Positions 1 through 8,151 of a stretch of 64,000 bases of DNA are shown here, in pieces. The notes under the pieces were generated by a model that was not told the origin of the DNA, did not search any database, and was given only the letters and a program-made list of their open reading frames with translations. The position numbers and the translations under genes are program-made. The stretch comes from Saccharofermentans sp. (GTDB lineage: Bacteria > Bacillota > Clostridia > Saccharofermentanales > Saccharofermentanaceae). The DNA lies in NCBI GenBank assembly GCA_024403795.1, contig JAKSRD010000001.1:62001-126000 (forward strand), in the 5' to 3' direction. Numbering within the stretch: position 1 is the first letter of the stretch; the number at the start of each line of letters is the position of its first letter.

Positions 1-1
1 G

Positions 2-325
2 GACTTCGTCAACATGATCAATTCACCCAGACGTTTTCTTAAGTCTGAAGAATTCATCGAGAAGTGCTTCAGCAAACTTGCTCCCTACATCAAGAGCACG
101 CACATCAAGGACAGCAAAATGGACAAACTCGGATACACTACACATATCGATGAATGTCCGCCCGGCAAAGGCGAACTCGACTATGTCGCAGTGCTCAAGA
201 TAATGGACAAATATCTGCCTAAAGACGGTGCCATCCTGCTTGAACACATGCAGACATTCGAAGAATACGACGAAGCATTCAAATACATAAGATCTAAGGC
301 AAAAGAAGCCGGTGTGGAGGTTTGA
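2..325 (+). CDS. Sugar phosphate isomerase/epimerase, C-terminal part (partial)
   Basis: The reading frame is open from the first bases of the window, so only the last 107 residues are present. They look like the C-terminal half of a xylose isomerase-like TIM barrel: a HIKDSK stretch supplies a His/Asp pair of the kind that binds the divalent metal in this superfamily, a GKGELDY loop follows, and a late EHM carries the last metal-binding Glu. The family interconverts or epimerises sugar phosphates, inosose or hydroxypyruvate-type substrates; the exact substrate cannot be told from this fragment. It ends just before the next gene (its stop is at 323-325, the next ATG at 327), so the two are probably one transcript and may share a catabolic pathway. 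Confidence 0.75.
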   Translation, partial: DFVNMINSPRRFLKSEEFIEKCFSKLAPYIKSTHIKDSKMDKLGYTTHIDECPPGKGELDYVAVLKIMDKYLPKDGAILLEHMQTFEEYDEAFKYIRSKAKEAGVEV

Positions 326-326
326 C

Positions 327-1193
327 ATGAGTGACAAAGGTGATTCAATTCAGATAGCAAGAGAATATATGGATTCCCTCCTTGTAGAGTCCAGGATCGT
401 AGGAGCCGTAAGACCGAATTCCGACATCAGATTCCTCGGTTGTGATTTCAAGACCCCCATTATGACTTCCGCATTAAGCCACATCGACCTTGTCGGAATG
501 GCCGAAGGCGCCAAGATGGCCGGTGCTCCCGTCAGCATCGGAATGGGCGGCATCGAAGAACTCGGCAATGTCCTTGCTACCGGCGCCAAAGTAATGAAGA
601 TAATCAAGCCATACAAGGATAAAGAAGAGATCCTGAAGCGCATCAAGTTCGCCCGTGAGAACGGCGCGATCGCAGTCGGCATGGATGTAGAGCATTCCGT
701 TAACGTTGAAGATCCTTTTGACTCCGTCGTGATCGGCGACGAGATGAAGCTCCCCACGCTCGACGAACTCCGCGAATATGTCGACTATGCCGGCATCCCC
801 TTCTTCATCAAAGGCGCCATGAGCATTCACGATGCCCGTGCCGCTGCCAACATCGGTTGTGCCGGAATCATACTCAGCCACCACAACGGTCTGATGAGAT
901 ATTCCGTTCCTCCCGTTATGGTACTCCCGGAGATCCGTGAGGCAATGGGCAACAACCTCATCCTCATCGCCGACGGCGGCATCGAATCAGGCTTTGATGC
1001 CTTCAAGGCGCTTGCCCTTGGTGCAGATCTCGTCACCGTCGGAAAAACTCTGATGGAACCTTTGAAGACCAACGGTGCACAGGGTGTCTGCAACACACTC
1101 ACAAAGATGACGCTTCAGCTTCAGGCAATGATGCTCAGGACATCTTCTCCCGACCTCAAGCACATCGATCCGTCGGTGATAAGACGGAAGTAA
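327..1193 (+). CDS. Alpha-hydroxy-acid oxidizing protein (FMN-dependent dehydrogenase family)
   Basis: A 288-residue FMN-binding TIM barrel of the lactate/glycolate oxidase family. Visible features are PIMTSALSHIDLVG near the N-terminus, SHHNGLMRY around the catalytic-His region (members more often read SNHGGRQ), and the phosphate-binding ADGGIESG followed by ALGADLVTVGK near the C-terminus. It is shorter than the usual ~350 residues, as is common for clostridial members. Start choice: the frame is open from a GTG at 312, but a GGAGG at 316-320 sits correctly for the ATG at 327. The role is probably oxidation of a 2-hydroxy acid in the cytoplasm; the substrate is not known. The gene directly follows a sugar isomerase-like gene, which suggests shared carbohydrate catabolism. 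Confidence 0.8.
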   Translation: MSDKGDSIQIAREYMDSLLVESRIVGAVRPNSDIRFLGCDFKTPIMTSALSHIDLVGMAEGAKMAGAPVSIGMGGIEELGNVLATGAKVMKIIKPYKDKEEILKRIKFARENGAIAVGMDVEHSVNVEDPFDSVVIGDEMKLPTLDELREYVDYAGIPFFIKGAMSIHDARAAANIGCAGIILSHHNGLMRYSVPPVMVLPEIREAMGNNLILIADGGIESGFDAFKALALGADLVTVGKTLMEPLKTNGAQGVCNTLTKMTLQLQAMMLRTSSPDLKHIDPSVIRRK

Positions 1194-1243
1194 TAACTAT
1201 ACGGCCGGCAGTTGGGTAAGTTGACGCAATTGTTACTTAAACC

Positions 1244-1289
1244 TCACGCTAAATCTCACGCTGCTGCATGATGTTCTGCGTGATTCTCG
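1244..1289. repeat. Left flanking boxes of the array (TCACGCT pair and TTCTGCGTGATT)
   Basis: Two TCACGCT boxes at 1244-1250 and 1256-1262 are followed by GTTCTGCGTGATTCTCG at 1273-1289, which contains the same box inverted (GCGTGA). A matching set lies on the other side of the array at 1614-1667, so the array is framed by related sequence. Confidence 0.65.
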
Positions 1290-1301
1290 GTCAAGTCTGA
1301 T

Positions 1302-1595
1302 TTATCCCAAACGGCGTTTTTTGCAGGTTTGGGATAAGAATATTCGGATGATTTATCCCAAACGGCGGTTTTTTGCGAGTTTGGGATAAGAATATGAGGT
1401 TGATTTATCCCAAATTGATAATTTCTCGAAAATGGGATAAGAAATGAGCTCGTTTTTTATCCCAAAAGTTGTATTTTTGCGAGTTTGGGATAAAAATGCT
1501 GTGAAATCTTATCCCAAATTGCGAATTTGAGAAGTTTGGGATAAATAATCCGCTAAAATTTATCCCATTTTGCTGATCTGAGAGATTTGGGATAA
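1302..1595. repeat. Array of 12 alternating inverted 10-bp sites (six 36-37 bp dyads, period ~52 bp)
   Basis: Six units each carry a left site TTATCCCAAA and a right site TTTGGGATAA. Left sites start at 1302, 1353, 1405, 1457, 1509 and 1560; right sites start at 1328, 1380, 1431, 1484, 1535 and 1586. A site therefore recurs every 25-27 bases, in strictly alternating orientation. The 10-mers are nearly invariant (unit 3 right and unit 6 left differ slightly) while the bases between them diverge. Neighbouring sites could pair as hairpins with loops of about 16 bases, or the DNA could be bound by a dimer. The 51-52 base period is not a multiple of three, which argues against coding. Confidence 0.9.
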
Positions 1596-1613
1596 GAATA
1601 TGAAATCGCGTGG

Positions 1614-1667
1614 GTTCTGCGTGATTTTCGAGCACTTTAGGCCAAATCTCACGCTAAGTATCACGCT
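1614..1667. repeat. Right flanking boxes of the array
   Basis: GTTCTGCGTGATTTTCG at 1614-1630 differs at one base from the copy at 1273-1289. It is followed by TCACGCT boxes at 1649-1655 and 1661-1667, mirroring the pair on the left side in content. The order here (TTCTGCGTGA first, TCACGCT pair second) makes the frame roughly an inverted arrangement around the array. Confidence 0.65.
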
Positions 1668-1674
1668 ACCGCCG

Positions 1675-1795
1675 CCCCGCTCCGGTGCATGTTACACGCC
1701 CTCGATCCCGCGCATGTCACACTCCGCTCCCGCCCTTGTTACACTCCCCCGCTCCGGTGCATGTTACACTCCCCCGCTCCCGCGCATGTCCCCCG
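1675..1795. repeat. GC-rich tandem repeat, period ~24 bp, about five copies
   Basis: The core GCATGTTACACTCCC recurs with starts at about 1687 (GCATGTTACAC), 1712 (GCATGTCACAC), 1735 (CTTGTTACAC), 1759 (GCATGTTACAC) and 1784 (GCATGTC), separated by CCGCTCC-type spacers. Spacing is 23-25 bases. Composition is much more C-rich than the rest of the window. The open frames on + here are by-products of the repeat. Confidence 0.75.
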
Positions 1796-1843
1796 TATTC
1801 CAGCCCGCAAGACACCACACATTACAACATCCCGTCACAACAC

Positions 1844-1876
1844 AAAAGCGCCCGCCACCACACGGTGACAGGCGCC
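1844..1876 (-). terminator. Rho-independent terminator of pgi
   Basis: Read on the minus strand, GCGCC-tgt-CACC pairs with GGTG-gcg-GGCGC and is followed by TTTTGTG. It lies about 30 bases past the pgi stop. Confidence 0.7.
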
Positions 1877-1901
1877 TATCATTTCAATTCAAACGACTTG
1901 A

Positions 1902-3251
1902 TTATTTGTTGAGTCTTGCCTCAAGAGCAGCCTTCTGATCTTCATAGCCGGGCTTGCCGAGAAGAGCGAACATGTTCTTCTTGTAAGCCTCAACACCGGG
2001 CTGATTGAAAGGATTTACGGCGAGGAGATAACCTGAGATGCCGCAAGCCTTCTCGAAGAAGTAGATGAGCTCGCCCAATGAGTAAGCTGTCTGATCAGGC
2101 ATATGGATCTGGAGGTTCGGAACCTTACCGTCAACATGTGCGAGGATGGTGCCCTGCATTGCCTTAACGTTAACTTCGTTCATATCCATACCGGAGAGGA
2201 AGTTGAGTCCGTCAAGATTTGCGGGATCGTTAGGGATCTCGAATGATCTTCTGGGCTGATCGATCTGAACAACTGTCTCATACATGATCCTTGCGCCGTC
2301 CTGAATGAACTGACCCATGGAGTGAAGATCTGTTGTGTTATCAACGCCTGCAGGGAAGATTCCTCTTCTGTCCTTACCTTCTGACTCACCGTAGAGCTGC
2401 TTCCACCACTCTGTCATATAGTGGAAAGATGGCTCGTAGTTAACCATAACTTCCGTGGAATAACCGGAACGGAGGAGGCAGTTACGAACTGCAGCATACT
2501 GATAGCAAGGGTTCTCGGAAAGAGGGAGCTTCTTATATGCCTTGGAGGCATCCTTAGCACCCTTCATGAGTTCTCTGATGTCGATGCCTGCAACAGCGAT
2601 GGGAAGGAGTCCTACGGCTGTAAGAACGGAGAATCTTCCGCCTACATCATCAGGTACTACAAAGCTCTCGTAACCTTCTTCATCAGCCAAGCCCTTCAAA
2701 GCTCCTCTTGCCTTGTCGGTTGTGGCATAAATCCTCTTCTTTGCCTCTTCCTTACCATACTTGTTCTCCATGTATGCACGAAGGATTCTGAATGCAATAG
2801 CAGGCTCTGTTGTCGTACCTGACTTGGAGATGATGTTAAGGGAGATGTCCTTGCCTTCGATGATGTCCATCATGTCAGCAAGATATGTAGCGCTGATGGA
2901 GTTGCCGCAGAAAAGGATGAGCGGGCTCTTTCTGACTTTCTTGGATGCTGCATTTGCGAATGAGTGTCCGAGAAGCTCGATAACGGCACGAGCACCGAGA
3001 TAAGAACCGCCGATACCGATTACAACGAGAACATCGGAATCTCTTCTGATCTTCTGTGCAGCAGCGCGGATTCTTGAGAATTCTTCTTTATCGTAATTTG
3101 TGGGAAGGTCGAGCCATCCAAGGAAATCATTTCCGGGGCCGTTCTTCTTGTGAAGCATATCAGAAGCTGCCTTAACCTGGGGCTCCATTCTGGAGACTGC
3201 CTCTTCGCCGCCGATGAATTCGAGGGCGTTCTGGTAATCAAATGTGATCAT
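1902..3251 (-). CDS. pgi: Glucose-6-phosphate isomerase
   Basis: Interconverts glucose 6-phosphate and fructose 6-phosphate in glycolysis and gluconeogenesis in the cytoplasm. The 449-residue length fits the bacterial short form. Diagnostic motifs are [12 protein letters not shown] near residue 80, the phosphate-binding [10 protein letters not shown] near residue 145, [14 protein letters not shown] near residue 205, and the [10 protein letters not shown] catalytic region near residue 310. The ATG is preceded by AAGGAG at a good distance. It is transcribed alone, divergently from the DUF4364 gene, and has its own terminator. The divergent region contains an 8-bp inverted repeat described separately. 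Confidence 0.97.
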   Translation of the reverse strand: MITFDYQNALEFIGGEEAVSRMEPQVKAASDMLHKKNGPGNDFLGWLDLPTNYDKEEFSRIRAAAQKIRRDSDVLVVIGIGGSYLGARAVIELLGHSFANAASKKVRKSPLILFCGNSISATYLADMMDIIEGKDISLNIISKSGTTTEPAIAFRILRAYMENKYGKEEAKKRIYATTDKARGALKGLADEEGYESFVVPDDVGGRFSVLTAVGLLPIAVAGIDIRELMKGAKDASKAYKKLPLSENPCYQYAAVRNCLLRSGYSTEVMVNYEPSFHYMTEWWKQLYGESEGKDRRGIFPAGVDNTTDLHSMGQFIQDGARIMYETVVQIDQPRRSFEIPNDPANLDGLNFLSGMDMNEVNVKAMQGTILAHVDGKVPNLQIHMPDQTAYSLGELIYFFEKACGISGYLLAVNPFNQPGVEAYKKNMFALLGKPGYEDQKAALEARLNK

Positions 3252-3263
3252 TTTTTCATTCTC

Positions 3264-3306
3264 CTTACGGGTTTTATTAAAAAATCACACAGAGTATACA
3301 CCCGTA
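3264..3306. promoter_or_regulatory. Inverted repeat in the pgi/DUF4364 divergent region
   Basis: TTACGGGT at 3264-3271 and ACCCGTAA at 3299-3306 form a perfect 8-bp dyad with a 27-base spacer. The pgi-side arm lies next to the pgi ribosome binding site. It could be an operator or, if transcription begins upstream of it, a hairpin. No factor is known. Confidence 0.4.
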
Positions 3307-3363
3307 AATTGCTCATTTCGAGTATAATTGGCGTGAAAGAAATAAATTTTAAAGGAATGCAAG

Positions 3364-3903
3364 ATGTCTGATATTTCCGTGGCAGAATCCAAAATTCAAA
3401 TACTTTATCTCGTTGATCGCGCACCCGGCGTAAGCTACCATCTCCTGATGGAGAAGTGCATGGAATCGCTGTATTCAGACTTTTTCACATTCAGCAGAGC
3501 TTATGAAGAGCTAATATCCGGCAATCTCATGGATAAGAGCAGAACGGGCGACTTCTCGGGAGATACCGTCGGCTCAACCGAGGTCCTTACATTGACCGAA
3601 GGCGGTAAAGCCGTACTTAACGACCTCTACCCTTCATTAAGCGCACCTTTGAGCGCTCATTTGGAAGATGCCGCTTCCGAGATATTAAGCGAGATGTCAA
3701 AGAATTCAGGTTATTCGGCTTCGTTTGAGATGACCGAAGACGGAAGGTTCCGTGTCAGTCTTGCATTTGCAGGCAACGGAAAACCCTTCTGTGCCTCTGT
3801 CACCGCAGACGACGAACAGACTGCCACCAAGCTTTGCAAGCAATGGAAGGAGAAATGTTCTGAAGCATCAGAAGAGTTTATCCGGATGATTCTCGGTGAG
3901 TAA
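3364..3903 (+). CDS. DUF4364 family protein
   Basis: A 179-residue protein of the DUF4364 type: an N-terminal winged-helix-like half (AESKIQILYLVDRAPGVSYHLL, then FSRAYEELISGNLM and LTLTEGGKAVLNDL) and a C-terminal alpha/beta half. The N-terminal layout resembles small PadR/MarR-like DNA-binding folds, so a transcriptional role is plausible but unproven. AAAGGA precedes the ATG. A TATAAT at 3323-3328 is a possible -10 element, though no good -35 was seen. It is a single-gene unit. Confidence 0.8.
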   Translation: MSDISVAESKIQILYLVDRAPGVSYHLLMEKCMESLYSDFFTFSRAYEELISGNLMDKSRTGDFSGDTVGSTEVLTLTEGGKAVLNDLYPSLSAPLSAHLEDAASEILSEMSKNSGYSASFEMTEDGRFRVSLAFAGNGKPFCASVTADDEQTATKLCKQWKEKCSEASEEFIRMILGE

Positions 3904-3959
3904 AACGAAGCAACCGGTTTACCGCTTTTCGAGCACATCAGCTCTTAACCTTATTCACC

Positions 3960-4070
3960 TTATTCGCACACCAGTTCATTGATGTTGATCCTGCGTATCT
4001 TTCTTAATGCGATGAGCGCGAAAACAAACGCGGTTATGACGATCACGACATAAGAAGCAACGTACATCAT
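3960..4070 (-). pseudogene. C-terminal remnant of an FtsX/MacB-type ABC permease
   Basis: A 36-residue frame on the minus strand reads a membrane helix (VASYVVIVITAFVFALIAL) followed by RKIRRININELVCE and a stop. This is the typical last helix and cytoplasmic tail of FtsX-like permeases (compare the ...KINMAESLK tail of the intact permease at 40255). Two TAG stops lie directly upstream of its ATG and no good ribosome binding site was seen. I read it as what remains of a deleted permease gene, not as a working small protein, but a 36-residue membrane peptide cannot be excluded. Confidence 0.45.
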
Positions 4071-4091
4071 CTACTACAAGTATCCGCCCGT

Positions 4092-7000
4092 TCATACGCT
4101 TTCTATCTCAACTATGATAAATTCACCCGGCTGGAGAATGTGACGCAGTCGCTCACGTCTTAAGACACGCTCGTCTATCTGTCTGCCCGTACTGTCGTAA
4201 CGTCTCATGACGCTGTTCGTACGGCCGAGCCTGTTATCATTGATGAGGAAGCTCTGCTGAACTTCGGATGCATTGGCGATAACGAGGTATGTTTTCGAGC
4301 CGTCACTGAAGCAAGCCGTGGAGACATCCGACATGAAGCTGTCAACATTTGCAGCCGCTGTCGTATCAAGCGGTTCCTTGAGGTCAATGAAGAGCTCGTC
4401 ATAACCCGTAAAATCTGTTGTCAGACCGGACACCGCCATCATGTTGATAAATCTCTCACCGCCTATGAACATCTTCTCGTCGAAGTAACATGAGGGCACA
4501 AAATTCACATTGGCATCGAAAAGGAACAGCTCAGCAAAATCAGCCTCGGAAGTGATCAGTGCCGACATGATCTGTCCGCAGTTCTTCCCTTCCGTATCAA
4601 GCGTTCTGATATACTCTCCGCTGCTTGTTCCATTAACGATATGTGGCGTCTCATACTGTGCGATGACATAGCTCGAATCAACATTGTTGATAAAAGTTTG
4701 GTTTGTATCTTTGTTGACCAGATCAATACTCATCGTGTGATTGTCAGCATCGGACATCATCGTTCCACCGGTATACTCCATGCCGTCAAGGAATATGGAC
4801 TTATCCTTGATATCACCGAAATACTCGGACTGTGTAAACATTGAGATCACATAGTTCACATAAGATGCTTTCTGAACGTCACTTTGGAACACTTTTCCGC
4901 TGTCATTGACTTCGATATAGATCCTCGTAAACTGTCTGCTCCAAGGAAGCGCAGTTCCGTTATCGATTCTCTTGCCACCGTATTCGGATGTAAGTGAACC
5001 ACACATATACTCCAGGAACTTATCAATGTCAGACTGACTGACATAAGGTCCTATGACGAACCATGGACATGAATCACATTGCTTTACAAGTCTCAGGCTG
5101 TCCTCAAGAGAACCTGTTACGGAGAGATTCAGATCATCCTCCGTATTATGTACGCCTTCAGATACATAAGCGATGCCGCTCGCTGTTCCCTCAACATTTC
5201 CGGATACCGAATTCTGGCTCATCAGATACAAAGAAGTCTCAGCGAATCCGTCACCGCCGATGTTGAGGTTATTGAGTCTTAACGCGGACGGTCTGCCTGC
5301 TGCCAAAGTGTCTGAATAGAACTGCGGAATAGCACCTGCCTCATAGCTGTCGGGGCCCAGATACAGATCGTCAACAAGAAGATATCCGGCACCTTCAAAA
5401 GCGATCGAGACCGTTATCTTACCTGCTTCCGTCATCTGGTCCGTAACGGCAAATACGCAACTGTAATTCTTATAGTTTCCGTTGAGTTGAGTAAGCTCAA
5501 AACCATAACGTCCGAAGCCCTCGCCTTCGATCCAGCAATAAGCATTCTCCGGAGCATTGTCAGACATCGCATACAGGCTGAGGCGGTAGAATGTACCTTC
5601 AACAAAATTCTCCATTGCAGCACCGTGCAGTTCCTGCGTAACAGCATGAAGCGCACTGCCGCTGCCGGAGATCCTGGCACCGAATTTACCGCTGTAAGCA
5701 CGATCGGTCGTTATCAGATTCGTTCCTCTGCCGTAAACATTCCACTCTGATTCCTCCGAGATGTTCCACGCACTGTCTTCTTCGTTCGTAACGCTAATTG
5801 CACCGCCGGCTGCCTTGTGAGCATGGCCTACAACAAGAATGTCATCAGCAATGATATCAACACCTTCGAGGTTACCGCCGATGGAAAGCTCGGCCAATAT
5901 CTGTGACCTGTAGAGATCATTTCCCGAATCAAAGAACACCCTGTCACCGGAGACGCCGATAATGTTCTCTACTACGACATTTTCCGATGTAAGAGCAGCT
6001 GCATTTCCGGTGGCAAGATTGATCGCATATGCCTTCTTGTCGGAAGTGCCCGTGATTATAAGTCCTGAATTCGTGATGTTGATCGTCTCAATGGTGGAAC
6101 CGGTATCTCTGGATATCTCGACCTTCTCGACCGAATAACCGTCGTATTCCTTTGTTACGACAACTGCACGCGAATTGTCAACAACGATACAGTACAAACC
6201 GTCCGAAGCGCTGACAAGAAGATTTGTACGCTCCTTGAGCCATCCGCATTCTCCCGACTTCTCGAAAACCATACCGTTTGAAGAAACATAGATCTGACCT
6301 TTCAGATCTGTTGCAAGGAATCTTTGTCCGTCTGACAGGAAAGCGGTAACACCGACACACGGAAGCTCGGATACGGCTACGTTGCCGTTCGTTACCGTGA
6401 CGATCGTTCCGTTCCTGTAGCAGATCGCAAATGTAGTTCCGGCATTACCGACCCCGCATACTTCAGAACCTGAATTCTCATAGACCTGGCTGAAGTTCTT
6501 GCCGTCCTGAGAACTGAAAATAAAACCCTTGGACGTTACGGCAATGATGCCAGTATCATTCGTCTCGATAAACGAGAATTTCTCTTTACTGTCAACAACA
6601 CCCGTAAGAGAACTGTTTGTAACATCATAGATGATCCTGCCGCTTTCCGTAAGCGCAAGAGTCATATTCCCGAAGAACGCCATATCGGTGATCCTGTCTT
6701 CACTCCACAGATCCTTGGAATCCTTTAACATCGTAATGGCACCCATTCGGGCAGGCTTATATCCCGTGATGACACCCGTAAACTTCTCGCTCATTGCCCC
6801 GTCACTGTCGATGGATATGATCCTTGCCGTGTCTCCGGAACAATTCTCCGCGTCGTAACCCGTGGCGCTGACGGTAGAAGGTGCAAGGAACACACTGTTC
6901 TCGGAAGCACCGGCGATCAGCATGCTCGAGTAATCCGTTGAACTCTCAAAAGAGGCATCGCGTATTAGATTGATGTTCGGTATGAGGTCGCAGTTTACTC

Positions 7001-7193
7001 CGACGCCTCCGAATGCGTCACCGGCTTTATCCGGCGTAACGGCAACTTCGCACAATTCGGATCTCAGGCCAAAGACACCTACATAACCCAAAATCAGGAA
7101 AGCCGCAACGCAGACAGCCATTATGACAACCAACGTTGCCACAAAACGTCTTCTCTTTGTTATTCCGAACATCATGCGGGATTGCTTCTTCAT
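4092..7193 (-). CDS. Large membrane-anchored extracellular protein with propeller, CBM-like and glycosidase-like parts
   Basis: A 1033-residue protein not recognised at full length. A basic N-terminus and a membrane helix at about residues 18-40 (signal anchor) put the rest outside the cell. Residues ~130-420 contain repeated beta-propeller-like stretches with Asp-box-like pieces (SSQDGKNFSQVY, SSNGMVFEKSG). Residues ~460-620 look like a CBM4/9-type jelly roll ending in LLVDDLYLGP. The remainder has the layout of a clan-A TIM barrel (LRLVKQCDSCPWFVIGP, then IYIEVNDSG, then IFLDGMEYTGG) and a C-terminal beta domain (YLVIANASE to LQPGEFIIVEI), reminiscent of arabinofuranosidase-like proteins. 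A polysaccharide-binding or -cleaving role is inference. It overlaps the CPBP protease gene by 4 bases. Confidence 0.7.
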   Translation of the reverse strand: MKKQSRMMFGITKRRRFVATLVVIMAVCVAAFLILGYVGVFGLRSELCEVAVTPDKAGDAFGGVGVNCDLIPNINLIRDASFESSTDYSSMLIAGASENSVFLAPSTVSATGYDAENCSGDTARIISIDSDGAMSEKFTGVITGYKPARMGAITMLKDSKDLWSEDRITDMAFFGNMTLALTESGRIIYDVTNSSLTGVVDSKEKFSFIETNDTGIIAVTSKGFIFSSQDGKNFSQVYENSGSEVCGVGNAGTTFAICYRNGTIVTVTNGNVAVSELPCVGVTAFLSDGQRFLATDLKGQIYVSSNGMVFEKSGECGWLKERTNLLVSASDGLYCIVVDNSRAVVVTKEYDGYSVEKVEISRDTGSTIETINITNSGLIITGTSDKKAYAINLATGNAAALTSENVVVENIIGVSGDRVFFDSGNDLYRSQILAELSIGGNLEGVDIIADDILVVGHAHKAAGGAISVTNEEDSAWNISEESEWNVYGRGTNLITTDRAYSGKFGARISGSGSALHAVTQELHGAAMENFVEGTFYRLSLYAMSDNAPENAYCWIEGEGFGRYGFELTQLNGNYKNYSCVFAVTDQMTEAGKITVSIAFEGAGYLLVDDLYLGPDSYEAGAIPQFYSDTLAAGRPSALRLNNLNIGGDGFAETSLYLMSQNSVSGNVEGTASGIAYVSEGVHNTEDDLNLSVTGSLEDSLRLVKQCDSCPWFVIGPYVSQSDIDKFLEYMCGSLTSEYGGKRIDNGTALPWSRQFTRIYIEVNDSGKVFQSDVQKASYVNYVISMFTQSEYFGDIKDKSIFLDGMEYTGGTMMSDADNHTMSIDLVNKDTNQTFINNVDSSYVIAQYETPHIVNGTSSGEYIRTLDTEGKNCGQIMSALITSEADFAELFLFDANVNFVPSCYFDEKMFIGGERFINMMAVSGLTTDFTGYDELFIDLKEPLDTTAAANVDSFMSDVSTACFSDGSKTYLVIANASEVQQSFLINDNRLGRTNSVMRRYDSTGRQIDERVLRRERLRHILQPGEFIIVEIESV

Positions 7194-8149
7194 TCAAGTT
7201 CCTCTTGATCTTCCTTATTCTCCGCCTTAACCGTCTCTTCCGTTTCTGCAGTAACCGCCGCAAATGCAGCTGCTTCGGCAAGCGCCGCTTCTTTTTTTAT
7301 CCTGCTCCTTCTGTCGTTTACAAGATAAGCAATTGCAAGTACCGCAAAAGGCATCGCAAATAGTGTCAGTAGATTAATGTTAACCATCACCCTGTTCGTG
7401 ATCTGAGACGGGATCCCGAATCTCTCTATGGTCATAAAGCTTGCTACACCGGACCCGAGCACATTGAACACCATGTGAAGCAATATCGATGCATACAGAC
7501 TGTCTGTCAGATGGTAGCATGCTGCAAGTATCAATCCGCAGGCAATCGCGTAACCGATGTGAACGTTTACTCCGTGCAGGATACCAAAACCAACAGCACT
7601 GAGGATCACTGAGAGAACAGGTCCGAAGCCTTTGCGAAGGACCCCGTAGACAGCTCCCCTGAAACACATCTCTTCCGCAAAAGGAACCACGAAGCAGAGG
7701 TTAATGACATAAAGCACCGAATCCCAAACAGGTACTACAGCCTGCTCCGTCTCAGAGAATCTGTCCACACTTTCCCTGTAGTCTTCCATGGCCTCCTGCA
7801 TCGATCTCAAGTACTCCGCGATCTTATCCGCGGCATAGATATACATGGTAACCATGCCGAGCATTCCGAGTGCAATGATCAGCAAAGCAACGACCTGATT
7901 CGGCTGAAGCTTCTTCATCTTGAAGAATGATTCTTTTCCGGTCGAGTTGGCTTTGTTAACGATAAGCATGGCAATGATCGTTGCCACACAATTCGAGAAA
8001 TTGAATGCTCCTTTGTAGATCTCTCTGTCTATCTTAAAGAACGCGAAAACAAAAAACACCAGATAACTGACGCAGACAAAGACCACCATCATCAAGAGTG
8101 CTTGAAGAACAGCTGATACCTTGCTTGCGATCTTATTCGGGCCACTCAT
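7190..8149 (-). CDS. CPBP family intramembrane metalloprotease (CAAX-like)
   Basis: A 319-residue polytopic membrane protein of the CPBP/Abi (Rce1-like) family. The glutamate motif EEMCFRGAVYGVLRK is at about residue 160, the first His motif (LHGVNVHIG) about 35 residues later and a further LLHMVFNVLG helix after that, all in the expected order. These residues bind the catalytic metal within the membrane. An unusual soluble insert (about residues 110-145, EAMEDYRESVDRFSETEQ) precedes the catalytic core, and the tail after the last helix is acidic and Ala/Glu-rich. It sits in a tight minus-strand run: 2 bases after the upstream gene and overlapping the large secreted protein by 4. Possible roles are bacteriocin self-immunity or membrane protein processing; neither is shown here. 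Confidence 0.85.
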   Translation of the reverse strand: MSGPNKIASKVSAVLQALLMMVVFVCVSYLVFFVFAFFKIDREIYKGAFNFSNCVATIIAMLIVNKANSTGKESFFKMKKLQPNQVVALLIIALGMLGMVTMYIYAADKIAEYLRSMQEAMEDYRESVDRFSETEQAVVPVWDSVLYVINLCFVVPFAEEMCFRGAVYGVLRKGFGPVLSVILSAVGFGILHGVNVHIGYAIACGLILAACYHLTDSLYASILLHMVFNVLGSGVASFMTIERFGIPSQITNRVMVNINLLTLFAMPFAVLAIAYLVNDRRSRIKKEAALAEAAAFAAVTAETEETVKAENKEDQEELE

Positions 8150-8151
8150 CT

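Larger units (their letters stand above)
1194..1901. other. Convergent intergenic region with two tandem repeat systems, no gene
   Basis: This 708-base stretch lies between two 3' ends (the oxidoreductase on + and pgi on -). Open frames across it follow the repeats and are not credible as genes. It contains, in order, a pair of TCACGCT boxes, a 52-base-period array of inverted TTATCCCAAA/TTTGGGATAA sites, a second pair of TCACGCT boxes, a 24-base-period GC-rich repeat, and the pgi terminator. No promoter or ribosome binding site was seen. Confidence 0.8.

Noticed and set aside
1302-1595. CRISPR array
   Set aside because: The units are dyads of about 36 bases with only ~15-base gaps that do not look like foreign spacers, the dyad interiors vary, and no cas genes are near.
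1405-1635. 76-residue ORF on the minus strand over the array
   Set aside because: The repeat period of 51-52 bases is not a multiple of three, so the reading phase shifts from unit to unit; no ribosome binding site.
1600-1938. 112- and 75-residue ORFs on + over the GC-rich repeat
   Set aside because: Composition follows the DNA repeat, the frames run into the end of pgi and have no ribosome binding site.
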